A stretch of 64,000 nucleotides of DNA from Chloroflexota bacterium (GCA_013388685.1 JACAET010000028.1:1-64000); one strand, 5' to 3'. Positions 34,601 through 42,436 are shown, counted from the stretch's first letter. Program-made: numbers and translations. Notes: generated by a model not told the origin, from the letters alone.

Positions 34601-34923
34601 ACACGCCCGAGGGCGGCGAAGTGACCATCAAACTGCTCACCGCACCGGACACATTGACCTTCTCCATCAAGGACAGCGGCATTGGCATCCAGCCCGAGGA
34701 TATGAAGCGTCTGTTCGAAAAGTTCTACCGGGGCACTCACCGCGAGGCGCTTGCCCAGCGCGGTACAGGCTTGGGACTCGCCATCGTCAAATCCATTGCC
34801 GAGCGTCATCGCGGCAGAGTCTGGGCGGAAAGCGAACTCGGCAAGGGAAGCACATTCTTCCTGCAAATTCCTCTCACGCAACCTAAAGAAAAAAACCCGT
34901 CAACCCCAGCGGCAGGTATATAA
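31645..34923 (+). CDS. Multidomain membrane sensor histidine kinase
   Basis: 1092 residues. Order: ~6 N-terminal membrane helices (1-235), a further helix near 250-270, an extracytoplasmic Cache-like sensor (~275-495), a helix (~503-525), HAMP (~528-580, LAAEAKHIAAGKLDRPL), GAF (~590-740), PAS (~745-850, ILNSTPDPVLVTDASNRLI), HisKA with His865 in STVSHDLRSP, and HATPase with NAIKYTPEGG, KDSGIGIQPED and RGTGLGLAIVKS. No receiver domain and no response regulator gene adjoin it, so the partner is unknown. The next gene is the KimA-like transporter, 21 bases downstream, with its own -10 box overlapping this stop codon. Confidence 0.9.
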   Translation: MRLITSLLTSLPYFNPIPLAGGLVWLGFAGLLGLALYNWRGYQTTWNRRNTGIFLALLVASIPASLFLGLKFFASPLPGLPAEPPGSTLMLLSALPWTLAGGWFGSLAAAALGIFSGLLRGFWDTHSVFTVLELGLTAGLFAVFVRQKYRTPFFRLLRQPVAAALSLIPLHVLVFILSALFAAPAASVTERLDYAISNAGMVALAFGGEMLLAGLTAQIAAAAFPARWGEIGSLQPSPAERSIETRFLSGAGTVILILLVTLLLGDWFLAGRAARDLLEKRLASVAQVGSQSVPLFLEAGQNLVSQIASDPRLSEDAGGLSDLLGERMRSIPYFNQLILFDAASNAVIASYPPEFSPQPTAPEQTGTTIALQGVPYQMYSIPPGESGHARIAFLAVLPGGGRVLIARTDLQTNPYMRSLADSLNSLQDLNGSGMLVDEQGIILYHSQASQVMTSYTGGRPTQPGFYQETAPNGTRQLVYHQPISGAPWSIALTVPAQETQKIAIDIALPISVMIILLGLFALVTLRLSLRTVTGSLQSLAAEAKHIAAGKLDRPLQTEGADEVGELRRAFEQMRVSLQGRLDELNRLLVAGQGVASTLQLDEALGAVLKAVVESGASAARIVLVREMMPGLVEIPIRYASGPEKDLYAHLDQQILDLTERQERLVMAVLSRTRGLDLDPSLPHPESLSAIALRHENRYFGVLWAAYKKQKIFNEADLRFLTTLASQAALAVANIRLFLAVDASRRQLETILNSTPDPVLVTDASNRLILANPAASQLFNLIIRRGERQDLQRVTQIKPLYDLLQEASDEKRTAEIKMPDGKIFLATASAMTAEGRTVGRVCILRDISQLKEIDTLKSEFVSTVSHDLRSPLTLMRGYATMLEMAGELNEQQKSYARMIVQGVENMAKLVNNLLDLGRIDFGVGLQVESIPVLDIIERVTGGLQMATRSKNIALSVEIPRDMPHAVEADQALLHQAVYNLVENAIKYTPEGGEVTIKLLTAPDTLTFSIKDSGIGIQPEDMKRLFEKFYRGTHREALAQRGTGLGLAIVKSIAERHRGRVWAESELGKGSTFFLQIPLTQPKEKNPSTPAAGI

Positions 34924-34924
34924 T
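34919..34924 (+). promoter_or_regulatory. -10 box for kimA
   Basis: TATAAT overlapping the kinase stop codon, 20 bases before the kimA ATG. Leader would be about 14 bases, too short for a c-di-AMP riboswitch. -35 not clear. Confidence 0.45.
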
Positions 34925-34944
34925 ATTGCCGCACCTCTGTCACT

Positions 34945-36897
34945 ATGATCAACCCTAAAGAGAATCGAGATACCTCCCTCATCCACCGGACCGCTGAACA
35001 AAAACCCCGGCGGACTCTCAGTCATTATCTGATTGGTCGCCCGCTTCCAACAGCAGACGCGCCCCATGAAACCATCGGCAAGGCGGTGGGGCTGGCGGTC
35101 TTTGCCTCGGATGCGTTATCGTCCAACGCCTACGCAACGCAGGAAATTCTCGTCATTCTTGCCGCGGCGGGAACGGCCGCTTTCGGATATGTCTTCCCCA
35201 TCTCCATTGTGATCGTTGCCCTGTTGGCAATCGTGGTGATTTCGTACGAGCAGATCATCCATGCCTATCCAAACGGCGGCGGGGCTTACGTCGTCGCCTA
35301 CGACAATTTGGGGAAATCGCCCGCCCTGGTTGCGGCGGCGGCGCTGCTGACGGATTACATCCTGACGGTGTCCGTTTCCGTCTCGTCGGGGGTGGCGCAA
35401 ATCGTTTCGGCTTACCCGCATCTGTTCGAATATCGTGTTCCCATCGCGGTCGCCTGTGTGGGGTTCATCACGCTGATCAACCTGCGCGGCGTACGGGAAT
35501 CCGGCGCAGCGTTTGCCATTCCCAGTTATTTCTTCATCGTCATGATGTTCCTGACCATCGGGACAGGATTGATTCGCGTGTTCACCGGTTCTCTCGGAAC
35601 CGTGGTCAACCCGCCGGAGATCGAACACTTTGGCGAGGCAATTTCAGGTGTGACGGCGTTTTTGCTCCTGCACGCCTTCTCCAGCGGCACAGCCGCCCTC
35701 ACCGGTGTAGAAGCCATATCGAATGGCATCACCGCTTTCAAGGAGCCGCGCAGCCGCAACGCCGGTATCACACTGATCTGGATGGCGTTTATTCTGGCAT
35801 TCCTTTTCCTGGGTATCTCCTTTCTGACGCGTGAGATCAAAGCCGTCCCGTCGGAAGCCGAAACGGTCATCTCTCAATTGGCGCGCACCGTCTTCGACGG
35901 GCAGGACATGCCTTATCTTCTGGTGATCATCGGAACGACTGTGATCCTCATCCTTGCGGCGAACACCGCCTTTGCGGGCTTTCCGCGCCTGGGCGCCATG
36001 CTCGCCAGCGACGGATTTCTGCCGCGTCAATTGACTTTTCGCGGCAGTCGTCTCGTCTACTCCTACGGGATTGTATCGTTGGGAGCGCTCGCTTCAATTC
36101 TGATTATCGTTTTTCAGGCAAGCGTTACCCGCCTCATTCCCTTGTACGCGATTGGCGTCTTTCTTTCCTTTACGCTTGCCCAAATGGGCATGGCGCGCCG
36201 CTGGTGGCGCATCGGTCAACTCGAGAAGCGGGCGGCTCAACCTGCCGAAGCCCACGGTGAAATGACATACGATCGGCGTTGGGCGGTCAAAATGATCAGC
36301 AACGGCTTCGGGGCGTTTTGCACCGGCATTGTGATGTGCGTATTTGCGATCACCAAATTCAGAGATGGAGCCTGGATCGTGCTTGTCCTCACCCCCACCC
36401 TGATGGGCATCTTCATCTGGATCAAGCGCCACTATTCAAACCTCGCCAGCCGCCTCTCCCTGGAAAATTACGGAGAACCTCCGCCCTATCACGTCCGCCA
36501 CCGCGTGCTGGTTCCCATCAGCAATGTGCATCAGGGCACCCTCGCCGCCCTGCGGTATGCGCGTATGTTGTCCGACGATGTGACAGCCGTTCACGTCTCG
36601 ATGGAGCCGGAGGATACGGAAAAGGTTCGAAGAAAATGGGAGATCTGGGGGCGCGGCACCCGTCTCGTAATCGTGGATTCCCCCTATCGGTTGTTTCTGG
36701 AACCTTTGTTGAATTACATCAACGAAATCTTATCCAACCGCCAGCCGAATGAAGCCATTACGATTGTCGTGCCGCATTTCGTTCCCGAGAACAGACTGCA
36801 CAACGCCCTGCACATGCAGACCGCCGAAATGTTGCGACGCGAACTGTTGTCCACCCCGGGCGTGGTCATCACCGAAGTGCCTTATCAGATTCCTTAA
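34945..36897 (+). CDS. kimA: KimA-type potassium/proton symporter (APC superfamily)
   Basis: 650 residues, 12 membrane helices (~45-500) and a cytosolic alpha/beta C-terminal domain (~510-650). Strong match to the B. subtilis KimA pattern: ASDALSSNAYATQEI (helix 1), AYPNGGGAYVVAYDNLG, LLTDYILTVSVSVSSG (helix 3), and FSSGTAALTGVEAISNGI (helix 6); these contain the Asp, Tyr, Thr and Glu positions that in KimA line the K+/H+ path. KimA is inhibited by c-di-AMP in known cases; I see no cyclase here. Followed by a truncated copy of itself and two TrkA-type gates, making a potassium-uptake module. Confidence 0.9.
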   Translation: MINPKENRDTSLIHRTAEQKPRRTLSHYLIGRPLPTADAPHETIGKAVGLAVFASDALSSNAYATQEILVILAAAGTAAFGYVFPISIVIVALLAIVVISYEQIIHAYPNGGGAYVVAYDNLGKSPALVAAAALLTDYILTVSVSVSSGVAQIVSAYPHLFEYRVPIAVACVGFITLINLRGVRESGAAFAIPSYFFIVMMFLTIGTGLIRVFTGSLGTVVNPPEIEHFGEAISGVTAFLLLHAFSSGTAALTGVEAISNGITAFKEPRSRNAGITLIWMAFILAFLFLGISFLTREIKAVPSEAETVISQLARTVFDGQDMPYLLVIIGTTVILILAANTAFAGFPRLGAMLASDGFLPRQLTFRGSRLVYSYGIVSLGALASILIIVFQASVTRLIPLYAIGVFLSFTLAQMGMARRWWRIGQLEKRAAQPAEAHGEMTYDRRWAVKMISNGFGAFCTGIVMCVFAITKFRDGAWIVLVLTPTLMGIFIWIKRHYSNLASRLSLENYGEPPPYHVRHRVLVPISNVHQGTLAALRYARMLSDDVTAVHVSMEPEDTEKVRRKWEIWGRGTRLVIVDSPYRLFLEPLLNYINEILSNRQPNEAITIVVPHFVPENRLHNALHMQTAEMLRRELLSTPGVVITEVPYQIP

Positions 36898-36920
36898 GCG
36901 CACATCCAAATAAATTGGGC

Positions 36921-36962
36921 TATAATCGTTTTCGTCCCCCACCCGCGCGAGGGGGGCTTTTT
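36921..36962 (+). promoter_or_regulatory. Promoter -10 with hairpin and T-run before the mini-kimA gene
   Basis: TATAAT at 36921-36926 is followed, within the would-be leader, by TCCCCC (36935-36940), a 10-base loop, GGGGGG (36951-36956) and CTTTTT. It can be the kimA terminator or, if the TATAAT is used, an early attenuator for the downstream gene. Both readings fit the sequence. Confidence 0.55.
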
Positions 36963-36979
36963 GTAGCGGCAAGAAAACA

Positions 36980-37336
36980 ATGTTCATCCCTGAAAATAAA
37001 CCCATCGAAATCATACGGCGGCAGAGTGACGATATGCCGCCGCGCTCCTTGAGTCACGGGTTCATCGGGCGTCCCTTGTCCACTGCCGACGCGCCGCATC
37101 AGACCCTCGGCAAAGCCATTGGCTGGGCAGTCTTTGAAGGGATCACTGCAAACCGCCAGCCCAGCGAAACCCTTACCATGGTCGTTTCGCAGTTCATGCC
37201 GCCGAAACGCTGGCATAACGCCCTGCACATGTGCACCGCGGACGTTCTGCGGCAGGAATCGCTGACCCGGCATGGGGTCGTCGTCACCGATGTTCCCCAC
37301 CCTGTACACAAGGAACAGAAGGAACAAAACACATGA
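36980..37336 (+). CDS. Mini-KimA: N- and C-terminal ends of KimA joined, membrane domain missing
   Basis: 118 residues. By hand alignment, residues 22-52 match KimA residues 23-53 (23 of 31 identical: LSH, IGRPL, TADAPH, GKA) and residues 58-106 match KimA 598-646 (29 of 49 identical: NRQP, HNALHM, TA, LR.E). Only five residues (EGITA) join the two, so about 544 residues (all membrane helices) are absent. Nucleotide differences from kimA are largely at third positions, which points to a protein maintained by selection. No membrane segment remains. Its stop overlaps the trkA start (ATGA). A small cytosolic partner or decoy for KimA/TrkA regulation is a hypothesis. Confidence 0.85.
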   Translation: MFIPENKPIEIIRRQSDDMPPRSLSHGFIGRPLSTADAPHQTLGKAIGWAVFEGITANRQPSETLTMVVSQFMPPKRWHNALHMCTADVLRQESLTRHGVVVTDVPHPVHKEQKEQNT

Positions 37337-37995
37337 AATTCATTGTCATCGGGTGCGGCCGCGTAGGAGCGGAACTCGCCCATCATTTGTTCAAAAGCGG
37401 GCATCAGGTCGTCGTTGTGGACGCCAACAGACAGGCATTCAACCGACTACACCCGGATTTTCGCGGGCGCACGCTGGAAGGTGAAGGGCTGGCGGAAAAC
37501 GTGCTCGAACGTGCAGGTATCCGCGATGCGGATGGATTGGCGGCGGTCACAAATTCAGACGCGCTCAACGCGGTGGTTTCCCACGCCGCGCGGGAATTCT
37601 TCGACGTGCCGGTGGTGGTCGCGCGCAATTACGATCCCAGCCTGCGTAAAGTCATCGAAGCGTTCGGCTTGCAAAGCGTCGGCTCCACCATTTGGGGCGC
37701 GCAGCGCGTCGAAGAATTACTGGTCAACCCCGCTGAAAAGGTGGTGTATTCGGCCGGGAACGGCGAGGTGGAGATTTACGAGATTCGCATCCCCGAACAC
37801 TGGAATGGGCGCACAGTGGGCGAACTGATGGAAACGCTGGAAGAGTGCCGCCCGGTTGCGCTGACGAGGGCGGGCCGCTCGTCCTTGCCCGAGGCGGACA
37901 CCATCCTGCAAGCCGGGGACTTGCTCAATGTCAGTTCCACTCTTAAAGGCATCAGAGAATTGACAGCCTGTCTGTCGGGAAAGGCGGAGGCGTAA
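37333..37995 (+). CDS. TrkA-type potassium channel/transporter regulatory subunit, copy 1
   Basis: 220 residues from ATG 37333 (ATGA overlap with mini-kimA); the open frame extends upstream only as overlap. N-terminal RCK Rossmann domain with GCGRVG at residues 7-12, VVVVDANRQAFNRL (acidic residue after the second strand for NAD/nucleotide ribose), and a C-terminal RCK_C (TrkA_C) domain with RTVGELMETL and ILQAGDLLNVSS. Cytosolic gate for K+ transport. The partner here is probably KimA-like, since no TrkH/KtrB gene is nearby. Confidence 0.9.
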   Translation: MKFIVIGCGRVGAELAHHLFKSGHQVVVVDANRQAFNRLHPDFRGRTLEGEGLAENVLERAGIRDADGLAAVTNSDALNAVVSHAAREFFDVPVVVARNYDPSLRKVIEAFGLQSVGSTIWGAQRVEELLVNPAEKVVYSAGNGEVEIYEIRIPEHWNGRTVGELMETLEECRPVALTRAGRSSLPEADTILQAGDLLNVSSTLKGIRELTACLSGKAEA

Positions 37996-37996
37996 C

Positions 37997-38698
37997 ATGT
38001 TTGTATTGATTGCCGGAGGCGGGCGCACAGGCGCGCGCCTCGCCAATTTGCTGCTCAACGAGAATTACAAGGTGCGGCTGGTCGAAAACCGACGTGAACT
38101 GTTGTCCTACCTGCATCAGGAACTCCCCACCGAGGTAATTTACGAGGGTCACCCTGTGGACCCCAGCGTGCTCGAGGCGGCGGGCGCGCGTGAAGCGCAC
38201 GTCATTGCCGCCGTGACCAGCAACGACCCCATCAATCTGGCGTTGTGTTACATCGCCAAGACCATGTTCGAAGTGCCGCGCACCATCGCCCGCGTAAATA
38301 ACCCCAACAATGCCTGGCTGTTCAACGACAAATTCAAGGTGGATGTTGCACTCAATTCATCCGATGTGCTTGCCCACTTGATTCAGGAGGAAATGTCGCT
38401 GGGCGATATGATGACGCTCTTCAAAATTCGCCGCGGGCGGTATGCCGTGGTCGAAGAAAAGGTGCCCGCCGGGGCAAAAGCCATCGGCATACAACTTAAG
38501 GATATGGACCTGGCGGAACATTGCGTCATCGCCGCCATCATCCGCAACGGCATCATGACCCTGCCGCGCGGCGACAGCGCATTGCAGGAAAATGACGAAA
38601 TCATCGCTGTCGCCAGCTCCGAAGGCGTAAAAAAACTTGCCGAATTGCTTGCCTTCCCTGTTTACCCGGTGAGAAATGGAAAACCGCCCGAGTCCTGA
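37997..38698 (+). CDS. TrkA-type regulatory subunit, copy 2
   Basis: 233 residues, starting 1 base after the previous stop. RCK_N motif GGGRTGARLANLL at residues 7-19, VRLVENRRELL acidic residue, and a C-terminal TrkA_C domain (KAIGIQLKDMDLAEHCVIAAI, LQENDEIIAVASSEGV). A paralogue of the gene before it. Two different RCK proteins suggest a hetero-octameric ring as in TrkA, which normally has two RCK halves on one chain; here the halves are separate genes. Confidence 0.9.
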   Translation: MFVLIAGGGRTGARLANLLLNENYKVRLVENRRELLSYLHQELPTEVIYEGHPVDPSVLEAAGAREAHVIAAVTSNDPINLALCYIAKTMFEVPRTIARVNNPNNAWLFNDKFKVDVALNSSDVLAHLIQEEMSLGDMMTLFKIRRGRYAVVEEKVPAGAKAIGIQLKDMDLAEHCVIAAIIRNGIMTLPRGDSALQENDEIIAVASSEGVKKLAELLAFPVYPVRNGKPPES

Positions 38699-38699
38699 A

Positions 38700-38729
38700 T
38701 TGACTGAATCGAAACCCGTACGGTATAAT
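38700..38729 (+). promoter_or_regulatory. rpmH promoter
   Basis: TTGACT (38700-38705), 18-base spacer, TATAAT (38724-38729). The clearest sigma-70-like promoter in the window; the leader to rpmH would be about 100 bases. The gap 38699-38835 has no DnaA-box clusters by eye. Confidence 0.8.
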
Positions 38730-38835
38730 GTCGTGCCTTGCCGCAAAAACAGGGTACAATGCCGTTGAACAACCGAGGTTCGCCCGTTCTGCGCAAAATG
38801 AACCAGCCATTATTTTCGAAACGAGGAAGTAAAGA

Positions 38836-39006
38836 ATGACCAAACGAACGTATCAGCCGAAAATTCGCCGCCGCCTGCGAGTGCATGGGTTTCGCAAACG
38901 CATGTCCACGGCGGATGGACGCGCGGTACTCAAGCGACGCCGCCTGCGCGGCCGCTATCAATTGACCGTCAAAGCCAACGAACACGTCAAGAAGGTTCGC
39001 TGGTAG
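38836..39006 (+). CDS. rpmH: Ribosomal protein bL34
   Basis: 56 residues, very basic: [20 protein letters not shown] followed by [20 protein letters not shown], the invariant L34 pattern (with R in place of K at several sites). Extra C-terminal extension [16 protein letters not shown] compared with the 44-46 residue E. coli protein. ATG has GAGGAAGTAAAG upstream. It is 20 bases before rnpA, the standard pair. Confidence 0.95.
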   Translation: MTKRTYQPKIRRRLRVHGFRKRMSTADGRAVLKRRRLRGRYQLTVKANEHVKKVRW

Positions 39007-39026
39007 ATCATGCAAACGAGTCGCGG

Positions 39027-39392
39027 GTGCAGAAAAGGTTTCGTCTGGCCCGGTCCGAAGATTTCAAGCGGGTGCGGCGTTCCGGCAAGTCTTATGCCCA
39101 CCCGCTTGTTGTGTTGATTGCGCTGAAAAGCAACCAGGCGCGCATCCGCGTGGGCGTGGCGGCAGGCAGAACGGTCGGCACAGCCGTCATTCGCAACCGC
39201 GCCAAGCGACTCCTGCGCGAAGCGATGCGGATCCTGCTTTCGGATATTGCCCCCGCAACGGATGACGCCTCGGGCTGGGATCTGATTCTGATTGCCCGTC
39301 CCGGGCTCGCCTCCGCCTCCCTGCAGGATACCCGCCTCGCGCTGACGAACCTGTTACGACGCGCACACATCCTGTCTCCCGTTCATGAATGA
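39027..39392 (+). CDS. rnpA: Ribonuclease P protein component
   Basis: 121 residues from GTG 39027. Protein subunit that helps the P RNA bind pre-tRNA leaders. Seen: [17 protein letters not shown] at the N-terminus and the [13 protein letters not shown] signature (residues ~53-65). Normal length. Overlaps yidD by 8 bases. Confidence 0.94.
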   Translation: MQKRFRLARSEDFKRVRRSGKSYAHPLVVLIALKSNQARIRVGVAAGRTVGTAVIRNRAKRLLREAMRILLSDIAPATDDASGWDLILIARPGLASASLQDTRLALTNLLRRAHILSPVHE

Positions 39393-39672
39393 CTTCCACC
39401 TGCACGATTATTCGTATGAACAGCGTCTGCGCGATATGCCGCGCACGCTTTGGAATCTGCCGCGCATTGCCCTGCTGGCTTTGATTCGCCTGTATCAGAT
39501 GACGATATCCAGGGGACTGCCGCCAAACACCTGCCGCTTCTACCCCTCCTGCTCACACTACGGCTATCAGGCAATTTACAAATATGGCGCGCTCAAAGGC
39601 TCGGTTATGGCAGTCTGGCGTATTTTGCGATGCAACCCGTTCAATCCCGGGGGCTACGACCCCGTTCCATAG
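39385..39672 (+). CDS. yidD: Membrane protein insertion efficiency factor
   Basis: 95 residues with the YidD core: [36 protein letters not shown] and [13 protein letters not shown]. About 20 residues longer at the N-terminus than typical members ([18 protein letters not shown]). Assists YidC in inserting membrane proteins. Start overlaps rnpA. Confidence 0.93.
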   Translation: MNDFHLHDYSYEQRLRDMPRTLWNLPRIALLALIRLYQMTISRGLPPNTCRFYPSCSHYGYQAIYKYGALKGSVMAVWRILRCNPFNPGGYDPVP

Positions 39673-39687
39673 GAGCGCGAATTCTCA

Positions 39688-40794
39688 ATGAGAAAGAAAC
39701 TTTTGTTCATAAGTGTGGCAGTGCTGGGAGTCATCCTCCTGAGCGCCTGCGGTGGAACCGTGCGCGGCACCACCTGGCCCGGCCTCGCCGCCGACGAGAC
39801 CACCGCCTACCTTGCCGATACCTCCCTCGTGTACGGAATCAACTTGAAAGACGGCGCCGAAGCCTGGCGTTTCTCCGACCCCAATGACAACAAAGCCCAA
39901 TTCTATGCCCCCCCCGTCATTACACCCGACGGACTCGTCATCGTCGGCAGCGCCGCCGGCAAACACACCCTCTACGCCCTCAACCCCCGCGACCTGCTCA
40001 CCAACGGCGACTTCAAAAACCCCGCCGTCGAATGGACCTTCACCGGCGCCGCCGCGGGCTGGGTGGCATCGCCGCTGATTGTGGAAGACAGACTCTTCGC
40101 CCCCAACGCCGACGGCAACCTGTATGTTTTCGACCTTGCCGATGGGCAATCGCAGAAACAGCCTGTAAAAGTCGTTGAATTGGGCGGGCGGCTCTGGGCG
40201 CAACCCGCCACCGACGGCGAACGCCTCTACGTCACCTCCCTCGATCACAGCGTCTATGCCGTGGACCTTGCCTCCTACGCCGTCCTCTGGCAGGCAGACA
40301 TCGCCGCCGCCATCCCCGGTTCCCCCGCCCTCGGACCGGACGGCAACCTCTACGTCGGCTCGCTCGCCTCCAAACTCGAACAATTCGATCCCCAAACCGG
40401 CGAACACCAATCCGTCCTCGACGCCGAATACTGGCTCTGGAGCACCCCCGTTCTCGATGGAGACACGTTCTACTTCGGAGACCTAAAGGGCAACTTCTAC
40501 GCCTACGAAGCCGCCAGCGGCAAACTGAATTGGAGCATCCAACCCGACGGCGCCATTACCGCCAACGCCATCCTGCAAAACGACCACCTCCTGCTTGCCA
40601 CCGAATCCGGCAACCTCTATGCCATCGGCAAGGACGGAAAAACCCTGTGGTTCGAGGAAGTGGGCGGCAAGATTTACACCACACCCGTTGCGGCTGGCAA
40701 CTTGATACTGGTCGCCCCGCTCGAAACCGACTTCTACCTCGCGGCGCTCGACCCGAACGGACGCCGGGTGTGGTCATTCCCTGCAGAGAAATAG
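39688..40794 (+). CDS. PQQ-like beta-propeller lipoprotein (BamB-like)
   Basis: 368 residues with AGGAG upstream. Signal peptide with lipobox LLSAC, Cys21. Then repeated blades containing the Trp-docking tryptophans and AxDG/ALD patterns (e.g. VYGINLKDGAEAWRF, LYALNPRD, LYVFDLADGQ, VYAVDLASYAVLWQADI, FYAYEAASGKLNWSI, LYAIGKDGKTLWF), about seven blades. The fold resembles BamB; in an organism possibly without an outer membrane its partner may be YidC-linked secretion. It sits between yidD and yidC, an unusual place. Confidence 0.88.
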   Translation: MRKKLLFISVAVLGVILLSACGGTVRGTTWPGLAADETTAYLADTSLVYGINLKDGAEAWRFSDPNDNKAQFYAPPVITPDGLVIVGSAAGKHTLYALNPRDLLTNGDFKNPAVEWTFTGAAAGWVASPLIVEDRLFAPNADGNLYVFDLADGQSQKQPVKVVELGGRLWAQPATDGERLYVTSLDHSVYAVDLASYAVLWQADIAAAIPGSPALGPDGNLYVGSLASKLEQFDPQTGEHQSVLDAEYWLWSTPVLDGDTFYFGDLKGNFYAYEAASGKLNWSIQPDGAITANAILQNDHLLLATESGNLYAIGKDGKTLWFEEVGGKIYTTPVAAGNLILVAPLETDFYLAALDPNGRRVWSFPAEK

Positions 40795-40804
40795 AGGAAC
40801 GATT

Positions 40805-41551
40805 ATGTGGGATCTTTTCGTCTCGATTTTTATCAACGTTCTGTTGTGGATCTACAACGTGATCGGGCAGAATTTTGGCATTGCCATCATCCTGTTTACC
40901 ATCCTCATCCGCATCGTCACCTGGCCCCTCAACGCCCAGCAGATGAAGAGCGCCAAAGCCATGCAGGACCTGCAGAACGACAAGGAATGGCAGGCAATCC
41001 AGAAAAAATACGCCAAAGACCGCGAAAAACTGGCGCAGGAACAAATGCGCCTCTACCGTGAAAAAGGCATCAACCCCTTCGGCTCCTGCCTGCCGACCCT
41101 GATCCAACTGCCCATACTGATCGGTCTCTATCAAAGCATCATCCGCGCCTTGGCGGCAACGCCTCTCGACCTGTTGAGGCTTTCGCAAAGTATCAACCCC
41201 GGTTTTCTCGACGTTGCCAATCTCATCCCGCTCAATAGCAAATTCCTGTGGATGAACCTCGGTCAACCCGAACCGTACTACATCCTCGCCATCATCGTCG
41301 CGGCGACCACCTACATCCAATCCAAACTCACCCTGCCGCCCGCCACCAACCCCAACGACCAGAGCGCCGCCATGGGGCAATCCATGGCAATCACCATGCC
41401 GCTCATGCTGGGCTGGTTCGCCCTCACCTTTCCCTCGGGACTGTCGGTCTATTTCATCACCAGCAACCTGCTCGGCATCATCCAATACGCGGCGCAGGGC
41501 AAAGCCAACTGGAGCAATTTGTTACCCAAGAGCATGAAAAAAGGATCATGA
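40805..41551 (+). CDS. yidC: Membrane protein insertase YidC/Oxa1 family
   Basis: 248 residues, GAGGAA ribosome binding site. Oxa1-type core of about five membrane helices; the TM1 arginine for substrate contact is in TILIRIVTWPL, followed by a cytosolic coiled-coil hairpin (about 45-85), GINPFGSCLPTLIQLPILIGLYQ and a late FPSGLSVYFITSNLLGIIQ motif. It lacks the large periplasmic domain of Proteobacteria, as usual in Gram-positives and Chloroflexota. No lipobox. Inserts membrane proteins independently or with SecYEG. Directly upstream of jag. Confidence 0.94.
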   Translation: MWDLFVSIFINVLLWIYNVIGQNFGIAIILFTILIRIVTWPLNAQQMKSAKAMQDLQNDKEWQAIQKKYAKDREKLAQEQMRLYREKGINPFGSCLPTLIQLPILIGLYQSIIRALAATPLDLLRLSQSINPGFLDVANLIPLNSKFLWMNLGQPEPYYILAIIVAATTYIQSKLTLPPATNPNDQSAAMGQSMAITMPLMLGWFALTFPSGLSVYFITSNLLGIIQYAAQGKANWSNLLPKSMKKGS

Positions 41552-41561
41552 GGAGACGGGC

Positions 41562-42332
41562 ATGAACGCACGAACCACACTGGAAATCATCGCACCGACC
41601 GTCGAGGAAGCCATTGCCCAGGGTCTTGCCCAGCTCGGTCTCACCGCAGATGCCGTCCGCGTGGAAGTGCTGGACGCAGGCAGCAAGGGATTATTCGGGT
41701 TTGGAAAACCACAGGTGCGCGTTCGTTTGACGGTGAATGCGCCGGAGGAAGGGAAAACCGTCGAGGCGGAACCCGCCGTCCCGGAGGTTGAATCGAAGCC
41801 CGTCGTTCAGACCCCGGCGGAGCCTGCGGCGTTCGACGAATCCGATTCCGCGCCGGAAAATGATCCCGTTCTCGATCAAGCCGAGGCGGTTGTCTCGAAA
41901 CTGCTTCACCTGATGGGGCTGGAGGCGCAGGTCGCGGCGCACTATGGAGACACCGACCGCGATGACCGCCGCTACATCAACGTGGATGTGCGCGGAAATG
42001 ATCTGAGCGTATTGATTGGGCGCCGCTCCGAAACGCTCAATGCCTTTCAATTCCTGGCTTCGCTGATCATCGGCAAAAAGACCGAACAATTCGTCCAACT
42101 CGTTGTGGATGTGGAAGGCTACCGCGCCCGGCGCGAAAAACAATTGATTCAAATGGCAAAACGCATGGCAGACCAAGTCGCCAAGAACGGGCGCAAGCAA
42201 ACGCTCGAACCCATGCCTTCGGCAGAGCGGCGCATCATCCACCTTGCCCTGCGCGACCATCCCGCCGTTACCACTGAAAGCACCGGCGAGGAACCATATC
42301 GCAAAGTGGTGATCTACCCGAAGGAAGGCTAA
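41562..42332 (+). CDS. jag: RNA-binding protein Jag/KhpB
   Basis: 256 residues; AGGAG before the ATG. Jag-N domain (residues 5-52, with GSKGLFGFGKPQVRV), acidic linker (~60-110), type II KH domain with VLIGRRSETLNAFQFLAS, and a C-terminal R3H domain (EPMPSAERRIIHLALRDHP). Binds RNA; in Firmicutes it works with KhpA in cell-elongation control. Standard neighbour of yidC. Confidence 0.94.
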   Translation: MNARTTLEIIAPTVEEAIAQGLAQLGLTADAVRVEVLDAGSKGLFGFGKPQVRVRLTVNAPEEGKTVEAEPAVPEVESKPVVQTPAEPAAFDESDSAPENDPVLDQAEAVVSKLLHLMGLEAQVAAHYGDTDRDDRRYINVDVRGNDLSVLIGRRSETLNAFQFLASLIIGKKTEQFVQLVVDVEGYRARREKQLIQMAKRMADQVAKNGRKQTLEPMPSAERRIIHLALRDHPAVTTESTGEEPYRKVVIYPKEG

Positions 42333-42359
42333 CCGCCGCCTCCCCACCCAACGTCTCTC

Positions 42360-42412
42360 CTCTTTCATCTTTTTTCCCCGCTGGGCAAAAGATGAAAGAG
42401 GAAAATCTTTTT
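42360..42412 (+). terminator. Terminator after jag
   Basis: CTCTTTCATCTTTT (42360-42373) and AAAAGATGAAAGAG (42387-42400) form a perfect 14-bp stem, with TCTTTTT at 42406-42412. It ends the rpmH-jag block. An in-frame ATG at 42392 inside the stem is probably not used. Confidence 0.7.
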
Positions 42413-42430
42413 AACCGCCATGCAAAACGG

Positions 42431-42436
42431 TATAAT
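42431..42436 (+). promoter_or_regulatory. -10 box six bases before the pfkB-family gene
   Basis: TATAAT ends 6 bases before ATG 42443, so the first transcribed base would fall on or next to the start codon. -35 TTTAAC at 42410-42415 would have only a 15-base spacer. Confidence 0.5.

Noticed and set aside
34925..34944. c-di-AMP (ydaO-type) riboswitch before kimA
   Set aside because: Only about 14-20 bases separate the -10 box and the start codon; there is no room for the aptamer.
38699..38835. oriC between trkA and rpmH
   Set aside because: No DnaA-box cluster and no AT-rich unwinding stretch seen in 137 bases.
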